Shown here: positions 30,037 to 40,880 of the stretch, piece by piece
Numbering within the stretch: position 1 is the first letter of the stretch
How the letters are laid out: every line of letters begins with the position of its first letter
Assembly (NCBI GenBank): GCA_030760725.1
Contig: JASWHV010000010.1
Coordinates: 32,679,760-32,743,759 of the forward strand
Direction: 5' to 3'
Source: Neostapfia colusana
Taxonomy: Eukaryota > Streptophyta > Magnoliopsida > Poales > Poaceae
Length of the DNA: 64,000 bases
The notes under the pieces: generated by a model
Told to the model about the DNA's origin: nothing
The model's database searches: none
The model's input: only the letters and a program-made list of their open reading frames with translations
Program-made: the position numbers and the translations under genes

Positions 30037-31135
30037 TGTGGAAGTGTGCGATCGACACTTCCCCCGGGCCTGCACTGGGCAGCCCGCGGAGGTTCTTTTT
30101 TCGGAGGGGCTAGTTCCTAGCGGAGAGCTTGCGCGGATGGATGAGTTAGTGAGAGCTTGACACGGGAAGTTTTACGTGGTTCAGGCCGCCGGAGCGTAAA
30201 ACCCTACGTCCACGGTGAGCTATGGAGCTCGCTGTATTGCTTGCTACTCAGGGCCGGGGGCCTGAGCTTGGGTGTGAGTTACAGCTTGAGAGTGTATGGC
30301 TAGCGTATGAGTTGCAGAATGTGAACCCCTGCTATCGACGCCCACCCGAGCCTTTTATAGTCCAAGGTTCGGGCGGCTTACAAGGGAAGCCGGGACCCGA
30401 CAGGTGGTCCCGGGACGATTGTCTATTATCTACCGTATCTGTAGTTATGCTGGTGGTTGCCTCCGGTCGAAGGCTTCTGAGTCTTCCTTTTGCCGCCCTG
30501 CCCATGCCGTGCGCTAGTCGTAGTGGTTGGTGATGGCGCAGGCGGCATGGGATGTCTTGTCGCGGCGTTTATTACCTGTCAGGTTCTGACACCGCGCGCC
30601 AGTCTGTGATGCGACTGAACGCAACGGCACCTGACAGGCGCGTGCTCCGCGTTTCCGCGTCTTGGGAAGACGCGGGCCTTGAATTCCTTGTATGGGCAAG
30701 GTGAGGGGCGCCTTTACGCCCGCTGCCTACCGCCCGGGGGCAGGCAGCACCGTTCTTCCAGCCACGTGGCAGGTCCGGAGCTCTTCTCTGAGGAGAGGGA
30801 GGTCCGGCCCCGCTGGACGCGTGGCGCCTTCGGACCTCTCTCCCGCGGAGGGGGAGGTCTGGCTTCTGCATGCCATGTGGTGGGCCCGGAGCTCACCTCT
30901 GAGGAGAGGGAGGTCCGGCCTCGCTGGACGCGTGGCGTCTTCGGACCTCTCTCCCGCGGAGGGGGAGGTCCGGCTTCTGTATGCCACATGGCAGGCCCGG
31001 AGCTCTCCTCTGAGGAGAGGGAGGTCCGGCCCCGCCAGACGCGTGGCGCCTTCGGAGCTCTCCCTGCGGAGAAGGGCGAGCACCTTAGGCATTTTACCCT
31101 GTGCGCGGGGGTACCCCATATCTCAGGTACCGACA
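30037..31135 (-). repeat. Hybrid 3' LTR of the F/E composite
   Basis: 1099 bp. At the low-coordinate side it shares variants with F's 5' LTR (AACCCCTGC, CGCCCACCCG, AAGGTTCGG, GGGACGATTG). At the high-coordinate side it shares variants with E's 5' LTR (GAGGTCTGGCTTC near 30857, GCCTCGCTGGACG near 30917). It is therefore a mosaic. The left flank is F's TSD, and the right side adjoins E's polypurine region. Confidence 0.75.
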
Positions 31136-31519
31136 GTGGCCCCCGGGCCCATCTCGGGGGAGATAGCGAGCCCGAGGTGGGACCTCTGTCTCTTCCGATC
31201 CGCGCACTTTCTCTAAGTCCCGACTTGACCGCTGCTGGAGCACGAACGGCCGCGGGGTCGTGAGAGCGTGCGCCCACTTGATGATTGCTTTTACTGCGGT
31301 GGTTCCTAAGGCTGCCACTTCTGCACGTTGCGGCGCTTTCTTCGGGAACCGCCGAAGGGCCTTGCCGGCTCATCTTCTTAGGAGACGGACTCCTTGCCCC
31401 CACCGCTCCAGTTAAGCGGCTTGGGCCCACCCATCATCGGCACTCGGTCTAGGAACCGAAGCGGTTGCGGGTGCGGGGTATTCGAAGAGTTCCGAATCGC
31501 TTGGAACTGCACCGGGAAG

Positions 31520-31532
31520 CTTTTTAGAGGGG
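31520..31532 (+). promoter_or_regulatory. TATA-like site upstream of element E aORF
   Basis: TTTTTAGAGGGG, about 100 bp before the aORF start. Conserved at this place in A, H and K. Confidence 0.45.
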
Positions 31533-31626
31533 GTCTCACCCACGTTGTAGCTTCCCTTCGCACTTCTCTGCGTTTCTTCTTGGACTCTTGCGCTTTTGCT
31601 TTCTTGCCTTTGAGCTCTCCCTTGCC

Positions 31627-33357
31627 ATGGCTTCCAACCCGCTGCCAGAGAAGAAACGCGCCCGATCTCCTCCAGCAACGGCGCCGGTGCCAAGTCGGGA
31701 TTCTGGGGTGCCTGACACCCCCTCCGGTGGCGATTCGAAGAGGCCCCGGGCTGATGTGCTAGGGGAAGCCTCTGCGGCGTCCCCTGTTCCGCCAGTCCAA
31801 GCGACTGCGGAGCGGTCGTCGGAGACGGTAGCGGGCTCTGGAAATCCTACCCCGGCTCGGAAGTCGGGGTTCAGAGCCCGCTGGAGTGTCCGCGCTTCCC
31901 GGTCTTCCCCGTCTTGCGGGGAATCTGTGCCGATGCGCTCGGAGCCAGGGGCGACTGCTGCGGCCGCCAGGCCAGCGCGGACTTCTCCTGTTCCGGTGTG
32001 CCCGGACTCCGCGGCGGCGCCGTCTCTTCCTGCCGAGACGGTTACCGCGGCCCCCGAGCCAGCACAGGTTGATCCTGCACTAGGCGGCCTGGCTTCTTCT
32101 CCAGCTCTGTCTTCCCCGGCTCGTCCCCCTCCTCAGGTCAAGGAGCCTGAAGCTGAAGAAAGTCCGGCTGTCCCGGCTGCTAGGGCCGCTGGGCCAGTTT
32201 CTCCTGATCGGCGTCTCGTCTCGGCGGCTGGCGCGCCGGCTCTTCCCGAGGACGAGGTAATGGAGGAGGTCGGAGGGACTGCCCCAGCTTCTGTTGCTCC
32301 ATTGCCTCTGGCGGACGCCTTCACGCTCGCCGAGTCGAGCGTCCGGCAGGTCTTGGCTGCACTAGGGCGCGAGCGGGAGGAGTATACGGTTGAACGGTAC
32401 CGCCTCCTCACCTGGGGGAACCTTTTTCGGGAGAGGACCGTGAAGGTTAAGAGCAAGCTCGACTCCAGGCAGGAGTTGCTCGACTTCCGGGAAACGCTCG
32501 TCGACCGGATGAAGCGGGCTGTTGACCGCATGGACACCCAGTCGCGGCGGATCAACAGGGAGGCCCTGGAGGCTCACGCCCGGGCCGAACAGAGCCTCTC
32601 AGCTGCTGTGGAAATACGGCAGCGGTTGGAGCACCGCGAACTCGCCGTTGAGGAGCGGGAGCGTTCCGTGGCAGCTGAGGCAGAGAGGGTCGCCGCGCAG
32701 CTGGCTGCGGGCGAGGATGACCTCCGAGCTCGGATGGAGGAACTGGAGATTCTGAAGGCAGACCTCAACTTGAGGGATGAACAGGTCTCCCATGATCGCC
32801 GGGCGGTCTTGGACCGCGAGTTGACTGCCGGCTTCAGGGTCGCTGAGTTGGAGTGGCTAGCCGAGACCCTCCGCCTTCGGGAGAGTTCCCTGGCGGCCCA
32901 GGAGAAGGAATTCTCCGAGAGGAACCTGGAGGCTCTGCGGGCGGCCCGCCGCGAGGTGGAGGAACTCTCAGCCCTACGGTCCTCCGAGGCCCTTGCGGTC
33001 TCAGGCTTCGTGGATCGGGCGGGGTCTGCCCTGATCCCTCTTGGTTTCAGTCCGGTGAGGGCCGCAACTCCCGCATTGCAGGTGGCAGAGGTGATCCCTG
33101 CATTGGAGTCGATCGGCACCAAGCTGGACAGACTCGACTCGGTGGTCGCCAGCGAGCTTGAAGCCGAGGGCCGCGGATTAGCTTTAGAGGTCGCCTCGCA
33201 TGTGCTGGCATGCTTCAAGAGCCGCGACCCCTCTTTCTCACTGGATCCAGCAAGAGAGGGCCCAGCCGCGGAGCGGGAGGAAGCTGCCAGGGCTGAAGTC
33301 GAGGATGTGGCCGCCCTTGTAGCAGCAAGGTTCCGGCGAGAGCCGGGTGGTCCTTAG
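31627..33357 (+). CDS. Element E antisense ORF (short aORF), 576 aa, intact
   Basis: The start ATG (MASNPLPEKKRAR) is at 31627; an in-frame ATG 13 codons upstream is an alternative. The layout matches element A: basic EKKRARSPP patch at residues 7-15, Pro/Ala/Ser-rich region to about 230, then a coiled coil rich in Arg, Glu and Ala (about 235-450, e.g. ERERSVAAEAERVAAQL), and a conserved C-terminal part (LIPLGFSPVRAATPAL, LDRLDSVVASELEAEG, VLACFKSRDPSFSL). Equal length and collinearity with A despite many substitutions suggest past selection on the protein. Function is unknown. It lies opposite to gag, between the pol remnant and the 3' LTR. Confidence 0.82.
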   Translation: MASNPLPEKKRARSPPATAPVPSRDSGVPDTPSGGDSKRPRADVLGEASAASPVPPVQATAERSSETVAGSGNPTPARKSGFRARWSVRASRSSPSCGESVPMRSEPGATAAAARPARTSPVPVCPDSAAAPSLPAETVTAAPEPAQVDPALGGLASSPALSSPARPPPQVKEPEAEESPAVPAARAAGPVSPDRRLVSAAGAPALPEDEVMEEVGGTAPASVAPLPLADAFTLAESSVRQVLAALGREREEYTVERYRLLTWGNLFRERTVKVKSKLDSRQELLDFRETLVDRMKRAVDRMDTQSRRINREALEAHARAEQSLSAAVEIRQRLEHRELAVEERERSVAAEAERVAAQLAAGEDDLRARMEELEILKADLNLRDEQVSHDRRAVLDRELTAGFRVAELEWLAETLRLRESSLAAQEKEFSERNLEALRAARREVEELSALRSSEALAVSGFVDRAGSALIPLGFSPVRAATPALQVAEVIPALESIGTKLDRLDSVVASELEAEGRGLALEVASHVLACFKSRDPSFSLDPAREGPAAEREEAARAEVEDVAALVAARFRREPGGP

Positions 33358-35201
33358 GACTTGCTTTTCCCTTTTTTATCGAGTCTGTAGTCCAGCTCAA
33401 GGAGCCTTGCTTAAATTGACTCTCTTGGATACTTGTGTCTGTGATGCTTTTCCCTCCTTCTTGGCTTTGCCTGGCTGAGTCCTTAGCTCCGCAAGGTACT
33501 CAGAGGTCACTTCCAATCTCGGAGCTTCGCTCAGACACCCCCCCCCCCGGGTCCTAACTGTGTTAGCGGCCCCCGGAGGTCTCCGAACCTCGCCCTATGG
33601 GGGGGCTCCAAATCTGCCGGCCACGTGGTGGGCCCGGAGCTCCTCCTTAAGAGACGGGAGCTCCGGTCATGTTGGACACGTAGGGCTTTCGGAGCCCTCC
33701 CGCTGAGGGGGGAGGTCCGGTTCCTGCCTGCCACGTGGCGAGCCCGGAGCCCTCAAGGGACGAGTTCCGGGCCTGCTGGACACGCGGGGCCCCCGGGCCC
33801 TGCCCCTCTGGGGGGGCAGGTCCCGGTCCTTCCAGTCCCAGGCCGGTGTAGCTGGTAGCTCCTTTCCCCCCGCTTCATGCAGTCCCTGTTGCCGTAACCA
33901 AAAGGTCCTGCACACAGGTAGAGGAAACGTAATTCTCCTCGGGGGGTCCTCCCCTCCTGTCTTCTAGTCTTATCCGTCTTATGGTCCTGGCCCGCTATAC
34001 GGGGCTTGGGCAATTCTGTGCACGAGGCGCCGGAGCTCCGGCTCCCTCCGAGGTCCGGGTACGGCCGTCCGATCCCTAGTACCGGGCCATGCGCTGGGGA
34101 AGCAGAGTGCACGCGCTTTGGGTTCATGACCAGGCAAAGCGGACGTACTCCCCTGGACCTCCGGGGAGCAGGATGCGCATGCTTTGGGCTCTGGGCCGGC
34201 TATGCTGGATACGCACCCTGGACCCCCCATGCACAACGCTGGCCTTTCCTGGAGGTGACCAACTGACACCGCAACACCTGACTGGGGGAGGCCCGAGAGA
34301 CTCACTCGGCCATCGGCAGGTGCCTCAAGCGCAGCCGCCTTCGGGAGGATAGCGAATGCCGACTATGGGTGAGCGCAGGAGAGGGGGAGCTAGACGTATG
34401 ATGAACATACAGAGATAGTGCGATCATAAAAATTAATGCATAATTTAAATGAGCGCATGAGAAGGAGCTAAGTAGAACAGGTCTCTGTATTCGCGCCCAT
34501 AGGTGGAATTCTGGCTGTTCGTGGGGGCAATGTTCCGCCTCGTCTACAAGGGAAGCAAGACTCTACGCGCTTAGGGTCGGAACCAGGCTAAACTGGACGT
34601 AGTCCTGTACCGTCCCTTGAGACTTAGCTACCCCGAGCTCTGTTCCTAAGTTCTATGGGGTCTATTACAGAAGTGAATAACCCTGTTCTACCGATGCTCG
34701 GTAAGTAGGACTTACAGTGTTGCTCCATGGCAAGGATTTTTGGGAATGGATCCCACTCTCGGTTGAAAGGCATGTGTACCTGGGGCGGCAGCTTTCATGA
34801 TTCAGAAGGGACCTTCCCTGCTGGGGGAGAGCTTATGGGTCCTTCTTGGAATATAGCGTGCCGCTTCACCAGGCAGCCTTCTTGCGGGCCCCCGTCGCGT
34901 CTGGTTCTTTGGCGGTAGTGCTTAGAGCATTAGCCGAGACCGTGCGTTGTGGGGTGTTCCCTGCAAGCCGAGTCTTGTCGAAGTTGTTGTCTTCACGCTG
35001 GATCAGGTCCTGTGTGGCTTCTCTACGGGGCCCCCGGGGAGTTCTCCCCTTCTGGCTAAGGCCTTCAAGGGGTAGGTGGACCCGGGCTCGCCTTGGATGA
35101 CCTAAGGCGTCTCCCCCTTCTGGCAAGGCCTTCAAGGGGTTGACGGACCCTAGGCGGCCCACGAGAGGTATGTTCGAGGCACGGAGGCGTGCCGCAGCTG
35201 G
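33358..35201 (-). other. Element E spacer: G-box block and pol 3' remnant
   Basis: Non-coding and collinear with the spacers of A and B. The internal G-box block is at 33785-33615 (GCCACGTGGTGGG, GCCACGTGGCGAG). The pol 3' remnant is near 34880-34780. A run of nine Cs at 33538-33546 is present. No gene. Confidence 0.65.
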
Positions 35202-36950
35202 CTAACACCTTGGCCTGTCACCGTCAGAACTGGAGTCCTCACCGTCATGCACTGTCTTTATGACACGCTGAGGCTCCTGGAACCCCACTTGGTGGGCAGC
35301 GGTGACTGGGGCATCGGCCTTCTGTTTGCCATCCCTCTGAGGGTAGGGAGGTGCTTCAGCCCTCTGCTGTCTTCCATTACGGAAGCGCTCTGCGAGCCTC
35401 TGGATCTCCCAGCACTCGGCAGCTGTATGGTTGCAGGTGCCATGCACGGGGCATAGCCCGCCCTGGCCACTGTCTGGGGCCGGTGATTGCCGCTGCCTCT
35501 TGTCGGGGCGCGGCCCCCGAGCTCCGCTGGTTGTCGCAGCTGCGGCGACGGGGGCCGTGAATGGTGGCTTCATCTTTCCACTCCCCCGGTTCTTGGTCTT
35601 CTTGCCACCCCCATAGGCAGCAGCACCGGACCCGGGCTGCCCTCCTGACTCGGAGGTCGGTAGTGCGTGCCAGTTCCGCCCTTCGGCTGCCCTGGCGCAC
35701 TTATCCGCCAGGCTAAAGAGCTCCGAGACGTCGCGGACCTCTCTGGTCATGAGCTTCTCGAGCATTTTCTCATCCCGGACACCCTGTCGGAACGCCACCA
35801 CCACAGAGGCGCTTTGGATATGTGGGATGGTGTTGCGCACCTGAGAGAACCGCTGGATGAAAGAGCGCAGCGACTCCCCAGGTTGTTGCTTGACGGCGTG
35901 GAGATCGAGCTCCGTGCCGGGACGGGTGTAGGAGCTGCCGAAGTTGGCGACGAACTGCCGGCAGAGCTCACCCCAGGAGGTTATGGACCCCTGGGGTAGA
36001 TTCATGAGCCAGGACCGGGCTGGGCCGGTCAAGGCGACGGGAAAGTAGTTGGCCATGACAGCCTCATCACCTCCTGCAGCAAGTACGGTGGTGGAGTAGA
36101 TCTGGAGGAACTCCGCCGGGTTGACGCTTCCGTCGTACTTCTCGGGCAAGTGCGGGCGAAACTTGCGCGGCCACCTTGCGAAGCGAAGGTGGGGCGCAAG
36201 GGCCGCACATCCTGCACCTGCTGCTGCAGGTACTGGTGCTGCGAGCAGGTGGTTCACACCTAGCACCACGTATCCCGGCATGGGCAAGGCTGCACCATAG
36301 GCCGGGGCCGCTACTTGCGGCGCATATGGTGGTGGCATATGTTGCGCAGCATATGCCTGAGGCGGGGCTCGCATGGACAAGGCCTGCCCTTCCGGTTGTG
36401 TCAAGGCCGATGACATGCTGTCGCCTGCCTCATGGTTGCGACGCCTTTCTCGACGTCGCTCGAGGTACACTCGGGCGTCCTGCCCCAAGTGGCACCGCTC
36501 CAGTTCCCTTCGCAGGTCCATCGACAGGAGCCTGGAGGAGCTGGAATCCGCCGTTAGCCCGTCAACCGTGGGTGTGCGCGTCAGTGACACAGCTGGTTGC
36601 CCTGGGCGCCGCCCTCGCCGAAACCGAGGGTTTGTGGCGGTGACGACGAGGCGGTCCACCTCATGGACCCATTGCTGGGTTGCTGAATGGGGCGCATCCC
36701 CTGCAGGTGGGTTGCGCAGCAGCGCCCTTGCTGCAGCTAGCGCACCTCCATGGTGTACGCTCAGCGCTGCAGAAGACCTCACGCTGGTCGGGGCCTGCAT
36801 AGCCGGAGTCGGCGTTGCCGGAGTCGGCTGCTGGCTACCCGCTTGTGCCGACACACTCCGTCCTGAGTGCGTCGACATGTACTCTCCGCTGGTCACGGTT
36901 CGCCGTGAATGCTGAGGGGGAGAGCTTGCCGCTGAAGGGAGCTTGGTCAT
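35202..36950 (-). CDS. Element E gag, intact, 582 aa
   Basis: The start ATG at 36950 (MTKLPSAASSPPQ) is preferred over an upstream in-frame ATG in the LTR because all family gags start there, about 55 bp after the primer site. Residues 1-190 are basic and Ser/Pro-rich with a YLERRRERRRNHE stretch. About 200-290 is Ala/Pro-rich (AYAAQHMPPPYAPQ). About 290-450 is the retrotransposon gag (capsid-like) domain with SWLMNLPQGSITSW and SFIQRFSQVRNTIP. Near 520-535 lies the zinc knuckle CPVHGTCNHTAAEC, with His in place of the second Cys. It would package element RNA and could serve other family members in trans. Confidence 0.88.
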   Translation of the reverse strand: MTKLPSAASSPPQHSRRTVTSGEYMSTHSGRSVSAQAGSQQPTPATPTPAMQAPTSVRSSAALSVHHGGALAAARALLRNPPAGDAPHSATQQWVHEVDRLVVTATNPRFRRGRRPGQPAVSLTRTPTVDGLTADSSSSRLLSMDLRRELERCHLGQDARVYLERRRERRRNHEAGDSMSSALTQPEGQALSMRAPPQAYAAQHMPPPYAPQVAAPAYGAALPMPGYVVLGVNHLLAAPVPAAAGAGCAALAPHLRFARWPRKFRPHLPEKYDGSVNPAEFLQIYSTTVLAAGGDEAVMANYFPVALTGPARSWLMNLPQGSITSWGELCRQFVANFGSSYTRPGTELDLHAVKQQPGESLRSFIQRFSQVRNTIPHIQSASVVVAFRQGVRDEKMLEKLMTREVRDVSELFSLADKCARAAEGRNWHALPTSESGGQPGSGAAAYGGGKKTKNRGSGKMKPPFTAPVAAAATTSGARGPRPDKRQRQSPAPDSGQGGLCPVHGTCNHTAAECWEIQRLAERFRNGRQQRAEAPPYPQRDGKQKADAPVTAAHQVGFQEPQRVIKTVHDGEDSSSDGDRPRC

Positions 36951-36990
36951 CTTCGTTGGCGGAAACTCGTCGCGGTAGGGGAAAAGCCAC

Positions 36991-37007
36991 CTACCTGGCG
37001 CGCCAAA
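36991..37007 (-). other. Element E primer-binding site
   Basis: The minus strand reads TTTGGCGCGCCAGGTAG beside the 5' LTR end. Confidence 0.8.
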
Positions 37008-38106
37008 TGTCGAAGTGTGCGATCGACACTTCCCCCGGGCCTGCACTGGGCAGCCCGTGGAGGTTCTTTTTTCGGAGGGGCTAGTTCCTAGCGGAGAGCT
37101 TGCGCGGATGGACGAGTTAGTGAGAGCTTGACACGGGAAGTTTTACGTGGTTCAGGCCGCCGGAGCGTAAAACCCTACGTCCACGGCGAGCTATGGAGCT
37201 CGCTGTATTGCTTGCTGCTCAGGGCCGGGGGCCTGAGCTTGAGGGTGAGTTACAGCTTGAGAGTGTATGGCTAGCGTATGAGTTGCAGAATGCGAACCCT
37301 TGCTATCGACGCCTACCCGAGCCTTTTATAGTCCAAGGCTCGGGCGGCTTACAAGGGAAGCCGGGACCCGACAGGTGGTCCCGGGAAGATTGTCTATTAT
37401 CTACCGTATCTGTAGTTATGCCGGTGGTTGCCTCCGGTCGAAGGCTTCTGAGTCTTCCTTTTGCCGCCCTGCCCATGCCGTGCGCTAGTCGTAGTGGTTG
37501 ATGACGGCGCAGGCGGCATGGGATGTCTTGTCGCGGCGTTTATTACCTGTCAGGTTCTGACACCGCGCGCCAGTCTGTGATGCGACTGGACGCAACGGCA
37601 CCTGACAGGCGCGTGCTCTGCGTTTCCGCGTCTTGGGAAGACGCGGGCCTTGAATTCCTTGTACGGGCACGGTGAGGGGCGCCTTTACGCCCGCTGCCTA
37701 CCGCCCGGGGGCAGGCAGCACCGTTCTTCCAGCCACGTGGCAGGTCCGGAGCTCTTCTCTGAGGAGAGGGAGGTCCGGCCCCGCTGGACGCGTGGCGCCT
37801 TCGGACCTCTCTCCCGCGGAGGGGGAGGTCTGGCTTCTGCATGCCACGTGGCGGGCCCGGAGCTCACCTCCGAGGAGAGGGAGGTCCGGCCTCGCTGGAC
37901 GCGTGGCGTCTTCGGACCTCTCTCCCGCGGAGGGGGAGGTCCGGCTTCTGTATGCCACATGGCGGGCCTGGAGCTCTCCTCTGAGGAGACGGAGGTCCGG
38001 CCCTGCCAGACGCGTGGCGCCTTCAGAGCTCTCCCTGCGGAGAAGGGTGAGCACCTTAGGCATTTTACCCTGTGCGCGGGGGTACCCCATATCTCAGGTA
38101 CCGACA
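37008..38106 (-). repeat. Element E 5' LTR
   Basis: 1099 bp, complete, with TATA (minus CTATAAAAGG) at 37331-37322 and three G-box units near 37735-37970, one with CACATG. The right flank GTAAT then leads into element F sequence (3' untranslated region). Confidence 0.92.
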
Positions 38107-40880
38107 GTAATCATAGAAATTTAACAAGTAAATTAAATGAGTACCAAAGAATAGCAACGTAGGGTGGGCTTCTTTTCATATAAATTTCCATACGGGGGAA
38201 GGAGGGCCGCATATGTAGACCACGACCCACCTCAAGGGAAGCAAGACTCTCGCGCTTGGGGTCGGAACCAGGCGAAGCTGAACGTAGTCCTGGACCGTCC
38301 CCTGAGGCTTAGTTGCTCCAAGCCCGGTTCACGGACTTTTATGGAAATTACTATGAAAAGAAGGGCCTGCCTGATTGTTGCTCTAGGGATAGAACTTACA
38401 GCGGTGTTCCTTGTTCCGAAGGTTCGGGAGCGGGTCCCTGTCTTCGGTTCTGGGGAATGGTCCCAGGCCCGGGATGTCCAGCCCTAGTACGGCAAATGGC
38501 CATGCGGACTGGATCATCCGTACCATCCAAGCCGGTGTATGGATCTGCTTGGCATGGAACAGGCATGCCTAGCAGCTCTCGACCAGCTCGACGGCATCCT
38601 GCAGTGTTGCCGGCTAGTAGAAGCCATGCCGAAAGGCTTTACCGACAAGCGTGCGTGAGGAAGAATGACTCCCACATTCGCCTCCATGGATCTCAGCGAA
38701 CAAGTCGCAGCCTTCCCCCTGAGTTGTGCACCGCAATAGGATGTGGTTGGCGCCACGTCGGTAGAGATCCCCCTCTACCGACATGTGTCTCTTAGCCATA
38801 CGCGCAATCCGTTCAGCGGATACACGTTCATCAGGGAGGATATTGTCTTTCAAGTAGTCCCGGACCTCCGTGATCCATGCATCGGGTCTGACTTGAGCAT
38901 CTGGATCTTGAGCGCTGGGTTGCACGGAGTCCCCCGTGACGCTTATGATCCTTGGCAGCGCTCATGGCCGCCGGGACCGCCAGCTTCGAGGTGCTGGTCT
39001 AGCCCCCTTCGCCCGGCTCGGCGGGCCAGGCTGTGGGTCGCGGCAACGTCCTCTCGAGGCCCCCTTCAGGCACAGTGGCTCCGGTGGCAGTGGGGGCCCT
39101 CGTTGAAAGGTCGTCAGCTGCGGCCTTGCTAGCGCGCGGTACGTAGTGCAGGTCCAAGGCGAGGGGGTTTGTCCCCGCCGTCTTGGTTGATTACCAGACT
39201 GGGGATTGCCCTGAGCCAACGACTAGCGAGAAGGATGAGCCCTCCATACTCTGCTATGGTGTTGGCTGCCTTGGAATTGAGACGCGCCACATACCCAGAC
39301 TGCTCCCCCGATGGCATGAGGAACAGTACGCTAGCATCGGCCCCCTGCTTTCGCGGGGAGCCGTGGGCGAACATCATTTGATTAGTCCTGATGAAGGTCA
39401 GGGCTCAGGGTCCTGTTTCATCGTCTTCATGGCCCCCTGAGCGTGCGTCTACTTCAGCCACAAGTGAACTAATGCTCGGTTAATGTCTGTATGATGGGAA
39501 AGGGAACCTAGATCAAACTTTAGTAGCTTCGCCGCCAATTCGGCGGCATTGCCCGTCACATGGGGCTGCAAGAGATAGCTTTTAGCCTGGGGAGATCGCC
39601 GGGTGCCCGGCACTCGGGGGTCCTCAGGCTGCTTTGGACCTCAGGGGAAGCTCCGCTGTCGTCCTGGGGTCTCCGGGAGGTTGTGTCAGGGATCCGAGGT
39701 CTGGTCTTCTGGCACTTGCTTCTTGGTAGCGGAACAGGTTACTGTGGTATGGGGTTAAAGCCATTGCGTGAAAACCAGAAATTCGCGGGGCCCCTAGCTA
39801 TGCCAAGTCGTCTTACGCCGGGATTAGTAGGTAGGGGGCGCCCTTCAACTACTTCAGACACAGGGGTCTGATAGGAGCCCTAGCAAGCATTTGGGAAGCG
39901 CAGCATATCACAGCCTGGTATCGAGTCTACCATTTGCTCTATCAGCCGAAGAGAAAATAGGTCTTTAGGACATGCCTTATTGAGACTGGTGTAGTGGATG
40001 CGCTTCCGTAACTTCTCGCTGGCCTTCGGGATAATAACACGGTTTGCCAAGCGCCGGGAGCGGCGGACTCTCCGTCTCGTCGGACGGCTAGGCGTCGGGA
40101 AAGACCTTTAAGTAATGCTCCATCACCTCCCTGGGGATCTCTGGCCTCGGTGATGGCTGTCATGCAGCACATCGACCTCATGTCGGAGGGGGGCAACGAG
40201 CGCGCCTTCCTATATGCTACCCGGGCCCCCGGCTACCCGGGTGGTCTGGGTGGCATCGGCGCTGATTCGGATGAGCCTTGTGGGGACGTCGTCCTCATCA
40301 AGGAGTTGCACGTGGGGTGCGGCGGTAGAGGCACGGTGGCGTGCACTCGGGTGGAGCTGGTTTGGTCCTATACTGCCGAGGGCTGGCGCTCTAGTTGCTG
40401 TAAGCGCCCGAAGCCTTTCCAAGGCTAATACTGCGGCAACACGGTCTCCACAACCTTGGGGACGCCTGTTGGTGTAGGCATCTTCAAGACAAGGTAGCCA
40501 TAGTGGGCTATTGCCACGAATCAGTACAGGGCTGGCCTACCGATTGTGGCATTGAAGGGGAGGTCAGTCTCGGCCATGTCGACCAGAATGTACTCCGTCC
40601 GGTAGCTGCCCGGTGCCCCAAAGGTCACCGGGAGGCTGATGCGGCCGTAGGAAACGACCTGTCCCGGCCCTACCCCTGAGAATGGGCTTGACGGGGCGAG
40701 CTTGGCCATCGGGATCTGCAGCTTCTGGAAGGCTGCGTGACTGATGAGGTTCAGCCCAGCCCCACCACCCACCAAAACGTGGTACATCTTCACGTTGGCG
40801 ACAGTAAGGGCCACCACGAGCGGTAGTTGGCCGGCCCCAGCCATGTTCCTGGGGCGGTCGGTGTCATTAGAGTTGATGGG
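38107..40880 (-). pseudogene. Element F pol, heavily deleted
   Basis: In element sense the order is: protease with LVGGGAGLNLI instead of DGGA (40844-40521), RT N-terminal fragment (near 40100-39940), a junction where the RT core including the YVDD site is absent (after the CCAAATGCTTGCTA stretch near 39883), the Pro-rich linker (39700-39590), fragments of the second RNase H (39377-39129), the integrase zinc-binding part (38925-38614, RTLVGKAFRHGFY), and the last codons. The deletion pattern is the same as in element H. E inserted in the untranslated part at 38107. Confidence 0.8.

Larger units (their letters stand above)
31136..38106 (-). mobile_element. Element E: non-autonomous Tat-lineage element, coding parts intact
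   Basis: Minus-oriented: 5' LTR 38106-37008, primer site, intact gag (36950-35202), spacer with pol 3' remnant, G-box block, intact antisense ORF (plus, 31627-33357), polypurine region at 31136-31155, and the hybrid LTR. The TSD copy GTAAT is seen only on the right (38107-38111). E is the only copy here with both gag and aORF uninterrupted. Confidence 0.85.

Noticed and set aside
35202..37046. Gag start in the LTR at 37046, giving 614 residues
   Set aside because: The extra residues are encoded by LTR and primer site, and all other copies start at the MTKLPSA codon.
37008..38106. Solo LTR
   Set aside because: It has the primer site and an intact gag on its left side, so it is the 5' LTR of E.
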